Assembly (NCBI GenBank): GCA_036939755.1 | Contig: JALLAZ010000040.1 | Coordinates: 1 to 29,300 of the forward strand | Source of the DNA: Stephanodiscus triporus | Lineage: Eukaryota > Bacillariophyta > Thalassiosirophyceae > Thalassiosirales > Thalassiosiraceae | DNA: 29,300 nt | Direction: 5' to 3' | Shown here: piece by piece, positions 1-9,372 of the stretch | Layout of the letters: each line of letters begins with the position of its first letter | How positions within the stretch are numbered: position 1 is the first letter of the stretch | Made by a program: the position numbers and the translations under genes | The notes under the pieces: model-generated | Database searches by the model: none | The model's input: only the letters and a program-made list of their open reading frames with translations | What the model was told of the DNA's origin: nothing

Positions 1-235
1 AATAAGCGATCTACATACTCGAAGATGAGTCGGCCTACGTTTTTGGGAGGTGGTGCGGACGGGAAAGCCATTTTGCGCGGGAATGCGAGCAAATGAGCCT
101 TCATTCCGCATCGTATGGTATGGTAGGAACTCGTACAAATGCGCGAGACCGTTGCGCACACTACTTTTTCGCTTTTTTTCTCTCTCCTCACGGCGGATTT
201 TGTCAAAAATTCATAATATTATTATCACAACGACC

Positions 236-2253
236 ATGGCGGCGACGACAACGACAACGACGACAACGACCTCCTCCTCGTCCGCGATGCCGTCCTCCAA
301 GGATCAGACCCGCATGCGCATCGAGAGGATGGAAGCCGATCGACGCGATCGTCGCCTCAGGACCAAGGAGCTGCGCGCGAATCGTGCCGAGGAGGAACGG
401 AGGAATATCTCCCTGGGCAACCCCGGCGACGTCGACTTCGTGGGACTGGTGGCGCGATGGCGGGAGGAACACGCCGGATCGGCGCGATCGCACGAAGATG
501 TTGGCGACGTTGACGACGGCGCGATGATGATATCGACATCGACATCGACATCGACGACGCGGGGGGACAAGATCTGCGTCTGCGTGCGCAAGCGGCGTCT
601 CAGCCCGAAGGAGGTATTGCGGATGGAGCACGACGCCGTCACGTGCCTGCATCCCACCGCCACGGTCCACAGCGCCAGGCTGAGAGTCGACGGCATTTCC
701 AAGTACTGCGATCACAACACCTTCGTGTTCGATCACGCGTTCGACGAATTCTCGTCCACCGAGGACGTTTATCGGCACGCCGCCCGGCCGCTCGTTCGAT
801 ACGTCTGCGCGGGGGGGGCGGCGGGAGGCGACGGCAGTGGCAGCGGCAGCGACAGCGGCAACGGCAACGGCGTACCCCGCGGGACGGTCTTCGCCTACGG
901 TCAGACCGGCAGCGGCAAGACGTACACGATGGGAGGGATACAGAGGATGGTCGCCGAGGACATCTTCTCGATCCTGGCCGGCAACGGCAACGGAAACGGC
1001 AACGGAAACAACCGCCTCGACGGTAACAGCGTCAAAATCGGATTCTCGTCGGAGGATACCGCAGTTTCCGTCGCCATATTCGAAATCTACGGTGGACGGA
1101 TGCAGGATTTGCTCAACAATCGCAATCGACTCAAGGTGCTCGAGGACGGCAAGGGCGAGGTGGTCGTTTCCGGCCTCGAGGAGTTCGCGGTCTCAAGCCC
1201 CCGCGAATTCCTATCGCTAATCGAGAGAGGACAAAACAACCGCACCACCCACGCCACAGAGGCGAACGACGTGTCGTCCAGATCGCACGCCATATGCCAG
1301 ATACTATTCCGCGATAAGAGCAACGCCGGATGGAGGCTCAGGGGCAAGCTCTCCCTCGTCGACCTCGCCGGGAGCGAGCGCGGGAACGACACCAAATCCC
1401 ACGACAGGCAACGACGGACCGAGAGCTCGGAGATCAACACGTCCCTACTCGCCCTGAAGGAGTGCATCAGGGCGATAGACGGCGGGAGCGGACACGTCCC
1501 GTACAGGCAGAGCAAGCTCACGCTGATATTGAAGGATTGCTTCGTTAGCAAGCTGGCGCGTACTGCCATGATCGCCACCCTCAGCCCCGGCAGCAACTCG
1601 ACGGATCACACCCTGAACACACTCAGGTACGCCGACAGGATCAAGGAAAAGAAGGTACGTCGATCGTTTCATTTTTTTTATTCTTCGAATGATCCCGCGC
1701 GTACGAACTGTGGGAGTAACATCGCACTCCTTTATTGTCGTGTTCGACTCCCCCCCTTCCCAAGGTTTGCAATTCGTTCGCTCAGTCCGATAGGTCGCCC
1801 ACGAGATCGCTGACGCAGTCGACGAAGAAATCCTCGGTCCGGGAGCAACCCGCGACTATCGCTTGTCCGCCGGCCATTCCTGACGATCGCGACGAATGCG
1901 ATGACGAATACGACGAGCTCGAAGAGATCATGAACGGCCAAGACGACCACGCGCCGGACGGGCCGGAGCAGCAATATTCCGAAATCGACCGAACGGTCAA
2001 GAGGCTGTTCGAGGAGGAGGAGAACCTCCTGAATTCGCACATGAAATCGATCCACGAGAATGCCGAGCTCCTGACCGAGGAGGGCGCGCTATTGCAATCG
2101 GTCCAGGGAGATGATTACGACATCGATGTTTACGCATCTAGGCTCGGAGAGATACTGGATAGGAAGACGGCGTTGATACGCGACTTGCAGGTTAGGCTCG
2201 GGTCGTTCCGCGACTTGCTTAGGAAGGAGGAGGAGCTATCGGGATTCATGTGA
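236..2253 (+). CDS. Kinesin-13 family motor protein (KIF2/KIF24/MCAK-like)
   Basis: Two exons, 236-1654 and 1765-2253, joined in phase 0 over a 110-bp GT-AG intron, give about 635 residues. The motor has the P-loop GQTGSGKT (residues 222-229), switch I NDVSSRSH (about 344) and switch II DLAGSER (376). Kinesin-13 is indicated by the internal (non-N-terminal) motor, an RVD tripeptide where the family has the KVD finger, the segments FEIYGGRMQDLLN, LEDGKGEVVVSGL and LLALKECIRA, and a C-terminal coiled segment with YASRLGEILDRKTALIRDLQ. Family members depolymerise microtubule ends using ATP at spindles, cilia or the cell cortex. Start 236 is chosen because CCATGGC is a good initiation context and the sequence before it is low-complexity; the frame stays open upstream to 50. 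Glycine/asparagine/serine runs encoded by GGCAAC/GGCAGC repeats sit between helix alpha1 and the P-loop strand and again after the P-loop helix. Family assignment is firm; subfamily function is inferred. Confidence 0.93.
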
Positions 2254-2680
2254 GCTCGTGGGGGATTACGACTGTCGTTCCTTTTCGAGTAGTGATTTGC
2301 GTTCGTGTTTTTGGCAAGTTCCTGTCGATTGAATGGATGGCCACATGGAGCTCGATCTACAGGGTATATCTAATCTGGCTAATAATAAACCATGCAAAAT
2401 GAGATCAGCTCAAAATTATGACGTATTCATGTCTCCTCCTCCACAAAACAACCAAGAGAAGTCGTGATACATGCTCGCCGTGAATCGATCGCACTCTGGT
2501 GGTCACCAGGGAAAGACGCTCTTTGTGAGAAGCAGGAGCAGGGTGGCCCGCTACAGCCCCCCCCTGTGCCTCCCCCTACATGCAATCCTCCTGCTCATTT
2601 ATCTCATCCGTGATGATAGAAAATACGCAAGAGCAAGAACTGGGCAAAAGTGCAGGGTTATTGGGGTTCGCATAATCGCC
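2254..2680. other. Intergenic spacer downstream of the kinesin gene
   Basis: No gene recognised. An AATAATAAA stretch near 2382-2390 could serve as the kinesin polyadenylation signal. An open frame starting at 2471 on the plus strand runs through unrelated spacer into the antisense of the release-factor fragment and is not considered coding. Confidence 0.5.
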
Positions 2681-3186
2681 TCAAGTACGGGATGCGCAAT
2701 CCCTGCATTCCCGGGCGGCGAGCGAGATCATCCCCTCGGCGTCGACGTCGTCGTCCCCGACGATGACGCCGCCGCCGACGACGACGACTATGAAGACGAG
2801 GAGGAAGACACGAGCTCCTCCTGCATGTCCAGCGCGCCCCCCACGCGTCCACCAAAAGCGCCCCCCACGACTCCGCGTCCTCGATCGTCTTCCTCGCCTC
2901 GGCCATCTCCGTAGGCGGAGGACGTCGACTTCCAGAAATTCGGATCCGACGCGATCTCCCCCTCCAGGTCGCTCAGTCTCATTCGCGCCCCGTCTCACGA
3001 GAGCGAGGGTAGGTTGCGCTCGACGGACCCCGCCTCCCTCCGATCGCTGGCATCGCCGGCGCCGCCCGAGGAGGCGCCGCCCTCTCCGTCCCCGCGCCGT
3101 TGGTCGGCTGCGCGGCAGTTAGCGCGAACGGCGGGGAGCGGCGCGTCGTTAATGGCAGTCGTCGCCCGAGAGCCCGAGACGTTCAT
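2681..3186 (-). pseudogene. Decayed 5' fragment of a peptide chain release factor 2-like gene
   Basis: The minus strand contains RLSDLEGEIASDPNFW (about 2930-2982), a good match to the conserved start of bacterial/organellar RF2 (LxxLExExxxPxFW). The expected following helices appear in other frames: AEARKTIEDAESWGALLVDA, then LDMQEELVS, then DAEGMISLAARECRDCASR. At least two frame changes lie within GGAGAT/GACGAC-rich sequence. An in-frame TGA (2995-2997) separates the leader (from 3186) from the conserved part. A GTACTT donor-like site follows CASR, but the GGQ-containing catalytic domain is absent: only about 430 bp remain before the kinesin gene. I infer a 5' remnant of a plastid or mitochondrial RF2 gene. 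Assembly indels in a real gene are the alternative, but they cannot supply the missing C-terminal two thirds. Confidence 0.42.
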
Positions 3187-3962
3187 CTTCCTGCTGCTAT
3201 TGATCCCGCCACGGTGGGACGTAGTCCGTGACCTCTGCGTTCGTCCTGCTGCTCTGCGCGTTCGTCCTCCCGGTTGGATTGGACGAAGCGGGTGTCATCG
3301 GCACACAATCCCCCCCCCCCTCTGTGCCCCTCAACGATCGCCGCCCCCGTGGATGTGTGGCGGAATGAGAGATGTGAGGAGGAATTAGAATGTCAGGGGA
3401 AGCAGCCACGGTTGACAGTGGCGGCTGTGTCGGCGGCGGCTGTTGGCGGCGGCGGAAGACAACGGCAGCGGACGAAGTGGACAGAAGACAGCAGCGGTCG
3501 ACGACGACAACTGGCGGCGCCAGGCAACAACGGACGTAGTAGGAGGACGGGGGGATGTTATCTCTCGAAAGAAATAGGGATCCGGTAAAAAACAGGCAAG
3601 GTGGAAATGCTACCTCTAGAGAGAGAGAGTGATAGAGATGTTGTATCAAAACCCTTGATGAATTCTGTCTTACCATCTCATCTTGTAGACCGCTGTCTTA
3701 CGGTCATTTTGGTGTGCGATAGTCCTTGGTGCGCATCGTTCGAGCCTGCCAGATGAACTGAATTCTACCCCTCATTCAGTGCGAAAAGTGTCTCATTAGT
3801 ATGATGACAATTATTTACTGGAATAATCTATCGTGAGTCCATGTCGCGGGGAGGTTTCTATCAATATAGATATTTTCATCACATCAATAGTTATTTTTCT
3901 AAGCTCAAATTACTTGTTAGAATAAAACGTGCACTCGGTGACATTTCGCCTTCCACCACAAT
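3187..3962. other. Gene-poor spacer with homopolymers and one copy of a dispersed repeat
   Basis: Contains a C-rich run (3311-3320 and flanks), CGG/GGC-rich sequence (3420-3530), a short GA-rich run (3617-3631) and a dispersed repeat copy (3281-3352). A 159-codon minus-strand frame (3197-3676) is compositionally biased, has no recognisable motif and crosses the repeat, so it is not called. Confidence 0.4.
3281..3352. repeat. Short dispersed GC-rich repeat, copy 1
   Basis: This segment and 6642-6732 share the same ordered blocks: GGACGAAGCG, then GTCATCGGCACAC, a poly-C tract of variable length, then GCCCCTCA-CGATCGCCGCCCCCG. The blocks are near-identical; the poly-C tract and its flank differ in length. 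No coding role is visible. The copies are in the same orientation, about 3.4 kb apart. Confidence 0.6.
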
Positions 3963-6251
3963 ATGCCCAAGGCCAAGACCCCGCGCGATACTACGTTCCA
4001 GATCCTCCGGGTCCGACACGTCAGATACGGCATCCGTCGGGTCAAACTCGTCGTCCGACTGTTGTTCGAAACGTCGTATTGCGTCGAAAATGCGCACGAC
4101 CTCGAGGGGACGATGGGTCGGCCGTACCTCGTCAAGGTCGCGCCCCATTTCACCCTCGTGACGCTCTTGACGGTCGCCTCCCTCGCTTTTTCCTTCGGGA
4201 TGATGTCTCGCCTTGCGCTCCTAACTCTCATGGGAGCTCGTGCCGCGCTCGACCAGGTCAAGATAATCGGCCTCCCCACGCCCGTGATCCTCGGCGGGAA
4301 GGAGGTGCCGCCCACCGAGTACACGTCGAAGATGTTTCGGCAGGGTGGCGCCATAACGAGCCGCACGGTCCATCTCGATCGGACGAATTTGGCGACGAAC
4401 GATGAGGATAAAAAAGATGCAGGCAAAGTTGAACATCACGAAGACGGAGGTCTTCATCTTCCCTCCGGGCAACATATCTTGGTCGACATCAAATATGTGG
4501 ATCCTGACTTCCTCAACTCCGAGGAAAGGCTGGCCGCGGCCATGATTGAAATGGTCAACGAGTCCAAGCTTACGTTGCTGTCGTACCACTGCCATTCGTT
4601 GGTACCGGTGGGGGTAAGCTGCGCGGGAGTATTGTTGGAGAGCCACGTGAGTTGGTACCGTAAACTCTTGTTACTCGTTTACATTTCATGACAGCCCATT
4701 CTCAACCAAAAGTTCTCACTCCAACTCAGGTGGTATTCCACACGTGGCCGAAAGATGGTGTCATCGCTATGGACCTATTCACCTGCGGCGCGGGCTTGAT
4801 CCCCGTCCTTCCAATGATCGAGAGATTGTTCGGCATACCCGGCCTCGACTTCCCGCACGAGCCTCTGGTGAAATGGTCTCAAAAGCTTCGCGGATTTCGC
4901 GAGGGCTTCTCCCTGGACTACAACCGGCACGAGAATCCCCTGGAACAAGATCTCGGTCACGACATCTTGGCGAGTCATCACCTCGAGAGAAAGAAAGTGC
5001 TGTATTCGGGACAAACGAGCTTCCAGCATGTTGATGTATACGAGTGGCACGATCCTTCGGAAACTTTATCTGGTTCGTATGAGAGTTTGCTGTCCGATGA
5101 TGGTCACGAGACTCTTCATCCGGAAATATGTACGCTTGACAAGGGCTTATATCTTGACGGAGTAGAACAGAGTAGCTTGCGTGGAGAGGCCGCGTACCAC
5201 GAGGCATTGGTCCATCCAGCTATGTTTGCCCATCCAAACCCAAAGCGCGTGGCAATCATCGGTGGAGGAGAAGGCGCGACCCTTCGTGAAATCCTCAGAC
5301 ACAAGTCCGTTACTATGGTGAAAATGGTGGAAATTGATGGAGAGTTAGTCAAAATATGCAGGGAGCATCTACCGGAATGGTCCGATTGTAGTGACATGGA
5401 CGGAAGCGATGCAGATTCTTGCTTTAATGATTCCAGAGCATCTGTGGAGTTTATTGATGCATTTGGATGGTTCATCGAAAACTTTGGCAAGGACGACATC
5501 AAAGAGGAAAAATTCGACGTAATAATCATGGACGCCTTGGATCCAGATAAGTTCGTTGCTATTGTTGGTAGCCTCTACAACGACAATACCTTCATCAATG
5601 CACTATACAATGGTCTATCCGACGGTGGTGTGGTGAGCATGAGCAAGCGGATGAGCACATTGCCGGTTATTCATTTATTTCTAACTTTTTGCGTGATTTT
5701 TTGCTCGCTCTCAGTTTGTGGTCCAGCTTGGTGAGTCCGATCGACTCGAGGACCCTGCGGCAGATGTGGGCCCAGGCAGAGACAAAGCAAATATGATGGA
5801 TGCGCTTGAACGTGCAGGATTCAAAAGCATGCACATATACGATGAGGGCCACAGCCATTTCTGCGCGCCTTGGACCTACCTTGTTTGCTTTAAAAACTAC
5901 GAATCAAGGGCGAGCTGGTACAAGACCGCACCTAAGCTTGAAATTGAGATGCATGAGCGACTCCACAGAAAAAAGTCGGGGAGTTCTACCCTCCTCTTCT
6001 TTGACGCGCCTGCGATGATGGGCTACCAGTTGCCCTCAAGAGCCCACGAAACCGCGCACTGCCGTCGTGATGACAAACCAGGTTGCAATGGCACATACAA
6101 CCTCGGAGTGTTGGCAGATGAGTACCATAAAGAAATGAATGCCGATTTGCACCATGCAGGAGAATTATCTGCACCGATTTTCAGCCCAATCGCCGAACGC
6201 CACGTGCGCCTATTATCTGCTCGTCAAGACCCCCTCCTGCGCGATAAATAA
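3963..6251 (+). CDS. Bifunctional S-adenosylmethionine decarboxylase / aminopropyltransferase fusion
   Basis: Exons 3963-4646, 4730-5632 and 5715-6251 join in phase 0 over introns of 83 and 82 bp (707 residues; 657 if translation begins at ATG 4113). The first half is a prokaryotic-type AdoMetDC proenzyme. Numbered from ATG 4113, the E-S self-cleavage pair of LLESH puts the pyruvoyl serine at 177, with His182 in HTWP and Cys197 in FTCG. The 5- and 15-residue spacings equal those of Thermotoga maritima Ser63/His68/Cys83. The second half is a spermidine synthase-like aminopropyltransferase: YHEALVHP, GGGEGATLREILRH (about 356), IMDALDPD, then LSDGGVFVVQLGE across the last splice. The fusion would make decarboxylated AdoMet and transfer its aminopropyl group to a polyamine. 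Diatom fusions of this class have been proposed to build the long-chain polyamines of silica walls. A hydrophobic stretch just after ATG 4113 (TLVTLLTVASLAFSFGM) suggests a signal peptide or anchor. The intron splits the active site directly after Ser-His. Confidence 0.92.
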
Positions 6252-6641
6252 AAGCGAAGAAAGTCTTTGTAATTAATGAATAATTACACTCATCTCTGCG
6301 AGTATCTTAAACTGAAACTTGAATTCTTATCTCGATTATGATAGTTGGACTAACTGGACAACTATCGAATACTCTTAGAAAATATGTAAGTATGGTAGGA
6401 GTACATGAACAATGCATCACACAACGACTGGTTGACCCGGAATGGCTCTTTTGAAGCAACGGTCACAAGGTCTGTCGATCGGGCAATGTAACGCACACTT
6501 CTTTTTTTTCTTTTCGGAGCCTCGATCTCCGACGACGAATTCGAAAGTATTTATCTTATCCCATCCTCTCCTTTAAGTACCTGCACAGTACGCGCGATTC
6601 CACGCTCGGCCGCGCCGTCGAGATTCTCTCCATGTACGTAC
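6252..6641. other. Intergenic spacer
   Basis: 3' flank of the polyamine fusion gene. AT-rich, with a polypyrimidine run near 6501-6513. No gene or repeat family recognised until the dispersed repeat at 6642. Confidence 0.4.
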
Positions 6642-6732
6642 GGACGAAGCGCGCGTCATCGGCACACGACCCCCCCTCTCCCCTCCCCCCCCCCGCCCCC
6701 TTCTTGCGCCCCTCATCGATCGCCGCCCCCGG
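6642..6732. repeat. Short dispersed GC-rich repeat, copy 2
   Basis: Second copy of the block series described at 3281-3352, with a longer C-rich tract between GTCATCGGCACAC and the GCCCCTCATCGATCGCCGCC block. It overlaps the point where the ELM2-like reading frame on the minus strand runs out. Confidence 0.6.
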
Positions 6733-7237
6733 GGCTGACGCACGACCTCGGGCCGACGACCGCGGCGGGAACGGCCGGGACGCACGGCGGCAATTCCGCC
6801 ACCTGATATTCCGCTCCGATGCGCGTGCGATGGGGGGCGTGATTACTCAGCCAGCGATCGCCTCCGTCGTCGTCGTCGTCGTCGTCGTCGCAGTCGGCTG
6901 TCGCTCCCATCGACGACGATCGATCCTCCCGTCTCATCCGGATATCTCCCGCGATGACAGCGACGGACGTCGCCCCCCCACCGCCCTCGACGACCGGCGA
7001 GGATACGCCCGCGGCGGCGGCGGCGGCGGCGGAGTCGTGATCGTGATCGTCGTCGCGATCGTCCCCCCCGCGCGAGTCGCCGCCGCCTCCGAGCGCCATC
7101 CGAATGAGGGCCGCGTCCTCCTCGAACGCCGCCCGCCGACGACCCCCCTGGTCGTTGTCGTTGTCGTCGTCGTCGTCATGGTCGTCGCGTCGCTGGCGCT
7201 TGACGTCGGGCCGCGAGTCGCCGTCGTCGTGTGTCAT
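6713..7237 (-). pseudogene. 5' part of an ELM2-like nuclear protein gene, apparently truncated
   Basis: The minus-strand frame from ATG 7237 encodes about 174 residues: an acidic, Asp/Gly/Ala-rich N-terminus with a basic KRQRR patch, then HRTRIGAEYQVAELPPC (about 6778-6828). That segment resembles the first strand of ELM2 domains (IRVGxEYQAxxP), found in chromatin co-repressor scaffolds with SANT domains. A CAG/GTGGCG junction inside this motif could be a splice donor, but I find no rest-of-ELM2 or SANT exon before the polyamine fusion gene ends at 6251. The frame stops inside a dispersed repeat. The start lies 204 bp from the divergent RmuC gene, so the two may share a promoter. Poly-Asp and poly-Ala runs are encoded by GAC/GCC repeats. 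ELM2 identity rests on one short motif; a complete but unusual small protein is the alternative. Confidence 0.42.
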
Positions 7238-7441
7238 GGTTTTCGGTTTAGTGGGTATCGTAAGGGAATTTTGGGGGGCGGAGGGCAGACCACTGGATAT
7301 GGCGCGAAAGATTCCCACGGAGGAAGTAGTAGATGCAGGTACAAGGTACAATACGTACTCAACGTACTTACCTGGGGTAAGGTAGATAGGTATGTACAAA
7401 AAAGACGAAGACAAAAAGGGACGAAAAGACCAACGACAACC

Positions 7442-8526
7442 ATGGTGCATCGAGGACTGTTGTCACAAGCAATCGTTGCCTCTCGACGCGAAGTACCACA
7501 ACAACGGCGTCGGATATTCCAATACGCCCTCTCGCATCCTGACGAGGCGACGCTCCTTGCGTTAGGCGCGGCGGCTGCCTCGGTCGCCGGCCGTCGGATC
7601 TGGAAACTCGAGTCGAGGACGCGCGAGTTGGAGGGCACGTTGAGATCGCAGCGGGAATGCGCGGAGGCAAAGATGCGCGACTGCGAATCGCGCGAGATGG
7701 AATTGCGCATGGCGAACGACGACTTGACGCGGAGGTACGACGCGATGCGCGAGGAGAGGGCGAGGATGGAGGCGTCGATAATCGACAGGGGCAGGATGGG
7801 CGAGGCGGTGCTGACGGACGTCCTCGACGATTGCAGGGCGCGGGGCCTCGTCAGGGACTACCGCGTGCAGCGCGCGGTAGCCGCGGACGGGAAAAGGCCC
7901 GACGCGGAGGTGGAGGTCGTGGACGGGATATGTTCGTCGTGGTCGATAGCAAGGCGCCGATCCCGCCGTACGACGTCGTCGACGGCGCATCGCGGAAGGA
8001 GTACGTGGATAGGCTGAAGGATCACGTACGACAACTCGGCGACAGGAGGTACCACGCTTCCACCTCGGATACGACGCAGTGTTCGAACGTCACGCTGATG
8101 ATGTTGCCCGGCGAGGGGTACTTACAGGCGGCGTACGAAAATGGGAGGGACGTATACGAATTGAACAGGTACGCGAGAGATCGCAACGTGTTGGTCGTTG
8201 GCCCCAACGGACTACGGACGTCGTTGCAGGTGTGGAAGATGCGGTTCGAGGAGCAGGCATCGAAGGATAGGCTCGACGATGCGCGAATACGCGAAAACAT
8301 CGTCACGACTCTCCAGCCGCTGTGGGTCGAAAGTCTCCTGCCGTTCGTTAGGGGTACCGGAATACTCCTCGAGAGGGCCGTTTCGTCTTGGAACTCGAGG
8401 GTGGACGATATTGTCGCATTCGACAAGGTGCTCCGATCGAGGGATGTACTCGACCTCGCAAGGACGAGGAAAGCGGAGCTGCCGAAAAAGATCACGATGC
8501 CGAAATCGATCGAGGAGGAAACGTGA
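7442..8526 (+). CDS. rmuC: RmuC-family protein (bacterial-type nuclease-fold), frameshifted in this assembly
   Basis: ATG 7442 (ACCATGG context) opens a leader rich in Arg/Ser/Gln, a hydrophobic segment (LLALGAAAASVAG), a long coiled coil (about residues 55-120) and then the RmuC domain. That domain includes RPDAEVEV, FVVVDSKAPIPPYDVV, LMMLPGEGYLQAAYENG and NRYARDRNVLVVGPNGL, all close to bacterial RmuC. Bacterial RmuC limits inversions and is predicted to have a PD-(D/E)xK nuclease fold. The frame breaks at GGG 7925-7927: the upstream part is in one frame, the part from VVDSK onward in another, and one extra G would reconcile them. The break falls between the PD and DxK halves of the predicted active site. 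A homopolymer sequencing error is the simplest explanation, because both flanks are well conserved; a recent pseudogene is possible. The leader suggests mitochondrial or plastid targeting (inference). Confidence 0.82.
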
Positions 8527-8546
8527 AATAACATCGTAAAGCGCAT

Positions 8547-8584
<38 letters not shown>

Positions 8585-9372
8585 GCCCTCGGAAAATCGA
8601 TCACGGCAGATCAAGACATATGTCGATCATCGCGCCGGCCGCGATAACTAGACCAACATTGCTACTCATTGACAACAGATCGGGTGCATCATCACATCAG
8701 AGGGAACTCTAAAGGTTGGTGCTTTGGCTTCTCAGAACTATTAAGACCCCTTACCTGGCGGATTTAACCCGCGAAAGCAAAAACAAAACACTGACGGAAG
8801 GTTTCTGCTAGGGGATTAGTTTGGGAGGATATGGAGACATGGGTCATGCCAGTCCGAGCAAACCGTACAATCGCTGGGAGTGTTACCCCGTGGACGAAAT
8901 GATGTGTGAGCTATTCTGATAAAAAATGTTGTGTGTAAGCAAGTTGTGTAGCTATGTTTCTCCCATGGATCCCCCCTGCATCGCGTTGCGTTGCTCAACG
9001 CCTATGCCGCTGGCTTGGCGGCCGGTTTGCCGTCGTCGGCGTCTGGATCGTTGCTGTCGTCGGTCCAGCATCGTACCTACGTTGACGTCTTGCCAACAAG
9101 TAATTCCCGACGATCAAAATAACATACTATCCAAACATTAATCCTAAAACACCCCCAGTACTTTGGATTGGTTGTTTGTCCATTGGTTTGTGCATAGACT
9201 GCGTTTTGCCAAACTTCAAAACACCCCCATAAATTACTCTATCTTCTTCGCGGCCGGGGACTACGATAGATAACTTGGGATCACGGGGTCATTCGTCTAC
9301 CTGCACAGTGTATCATATCTACCATAGGAGGTGGAGCGGTGCGGAGGATAGAGTCAGTCGTTCGCCGACACC
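8527..9372. other. Intergenic spacer between the RmuC and ORC3 genes
   Basis: Begins with a perfect GA microsatellite (8551-8580). The remainder has no credible coding frame, tRNA fold or recognised repeat. A 12-bp direct repeat AAAACACCCCCA occurs near 9146 and 9217. Confidence 0.45.
8551..8580. repeat. (GA)15 microsatellite
   Basis: Thirty uninterrupted bases of alternating G and A lie 25 bp after the RmuC stop codon, so it is likely in that gene's 3' untranslated region. Confidence 0.95.

Noticed and set aside
2471..2914. 147-codon plus-strand frame
   Set aside because: Its second half is antisense to the release-factor relic and is low-complexity Asp/Pro/Ser; no domain.
6632..7441. Plus-strand open frame continuous with and upstream of the RmuC start
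   Set aside because: It reads antisense through the ELM2-like gene, the dispersed repeat and GTC/GTT repeats; RmuC-like sequence begins only after ATG 7442.
9146..9228. Direct repeat AAAACACCCCCA near 9146 and 9217, considered as a target-site duplication
   Set aside because: The intervening ~60 bp has no inverted termini or element-like features; low-complexity C-run.
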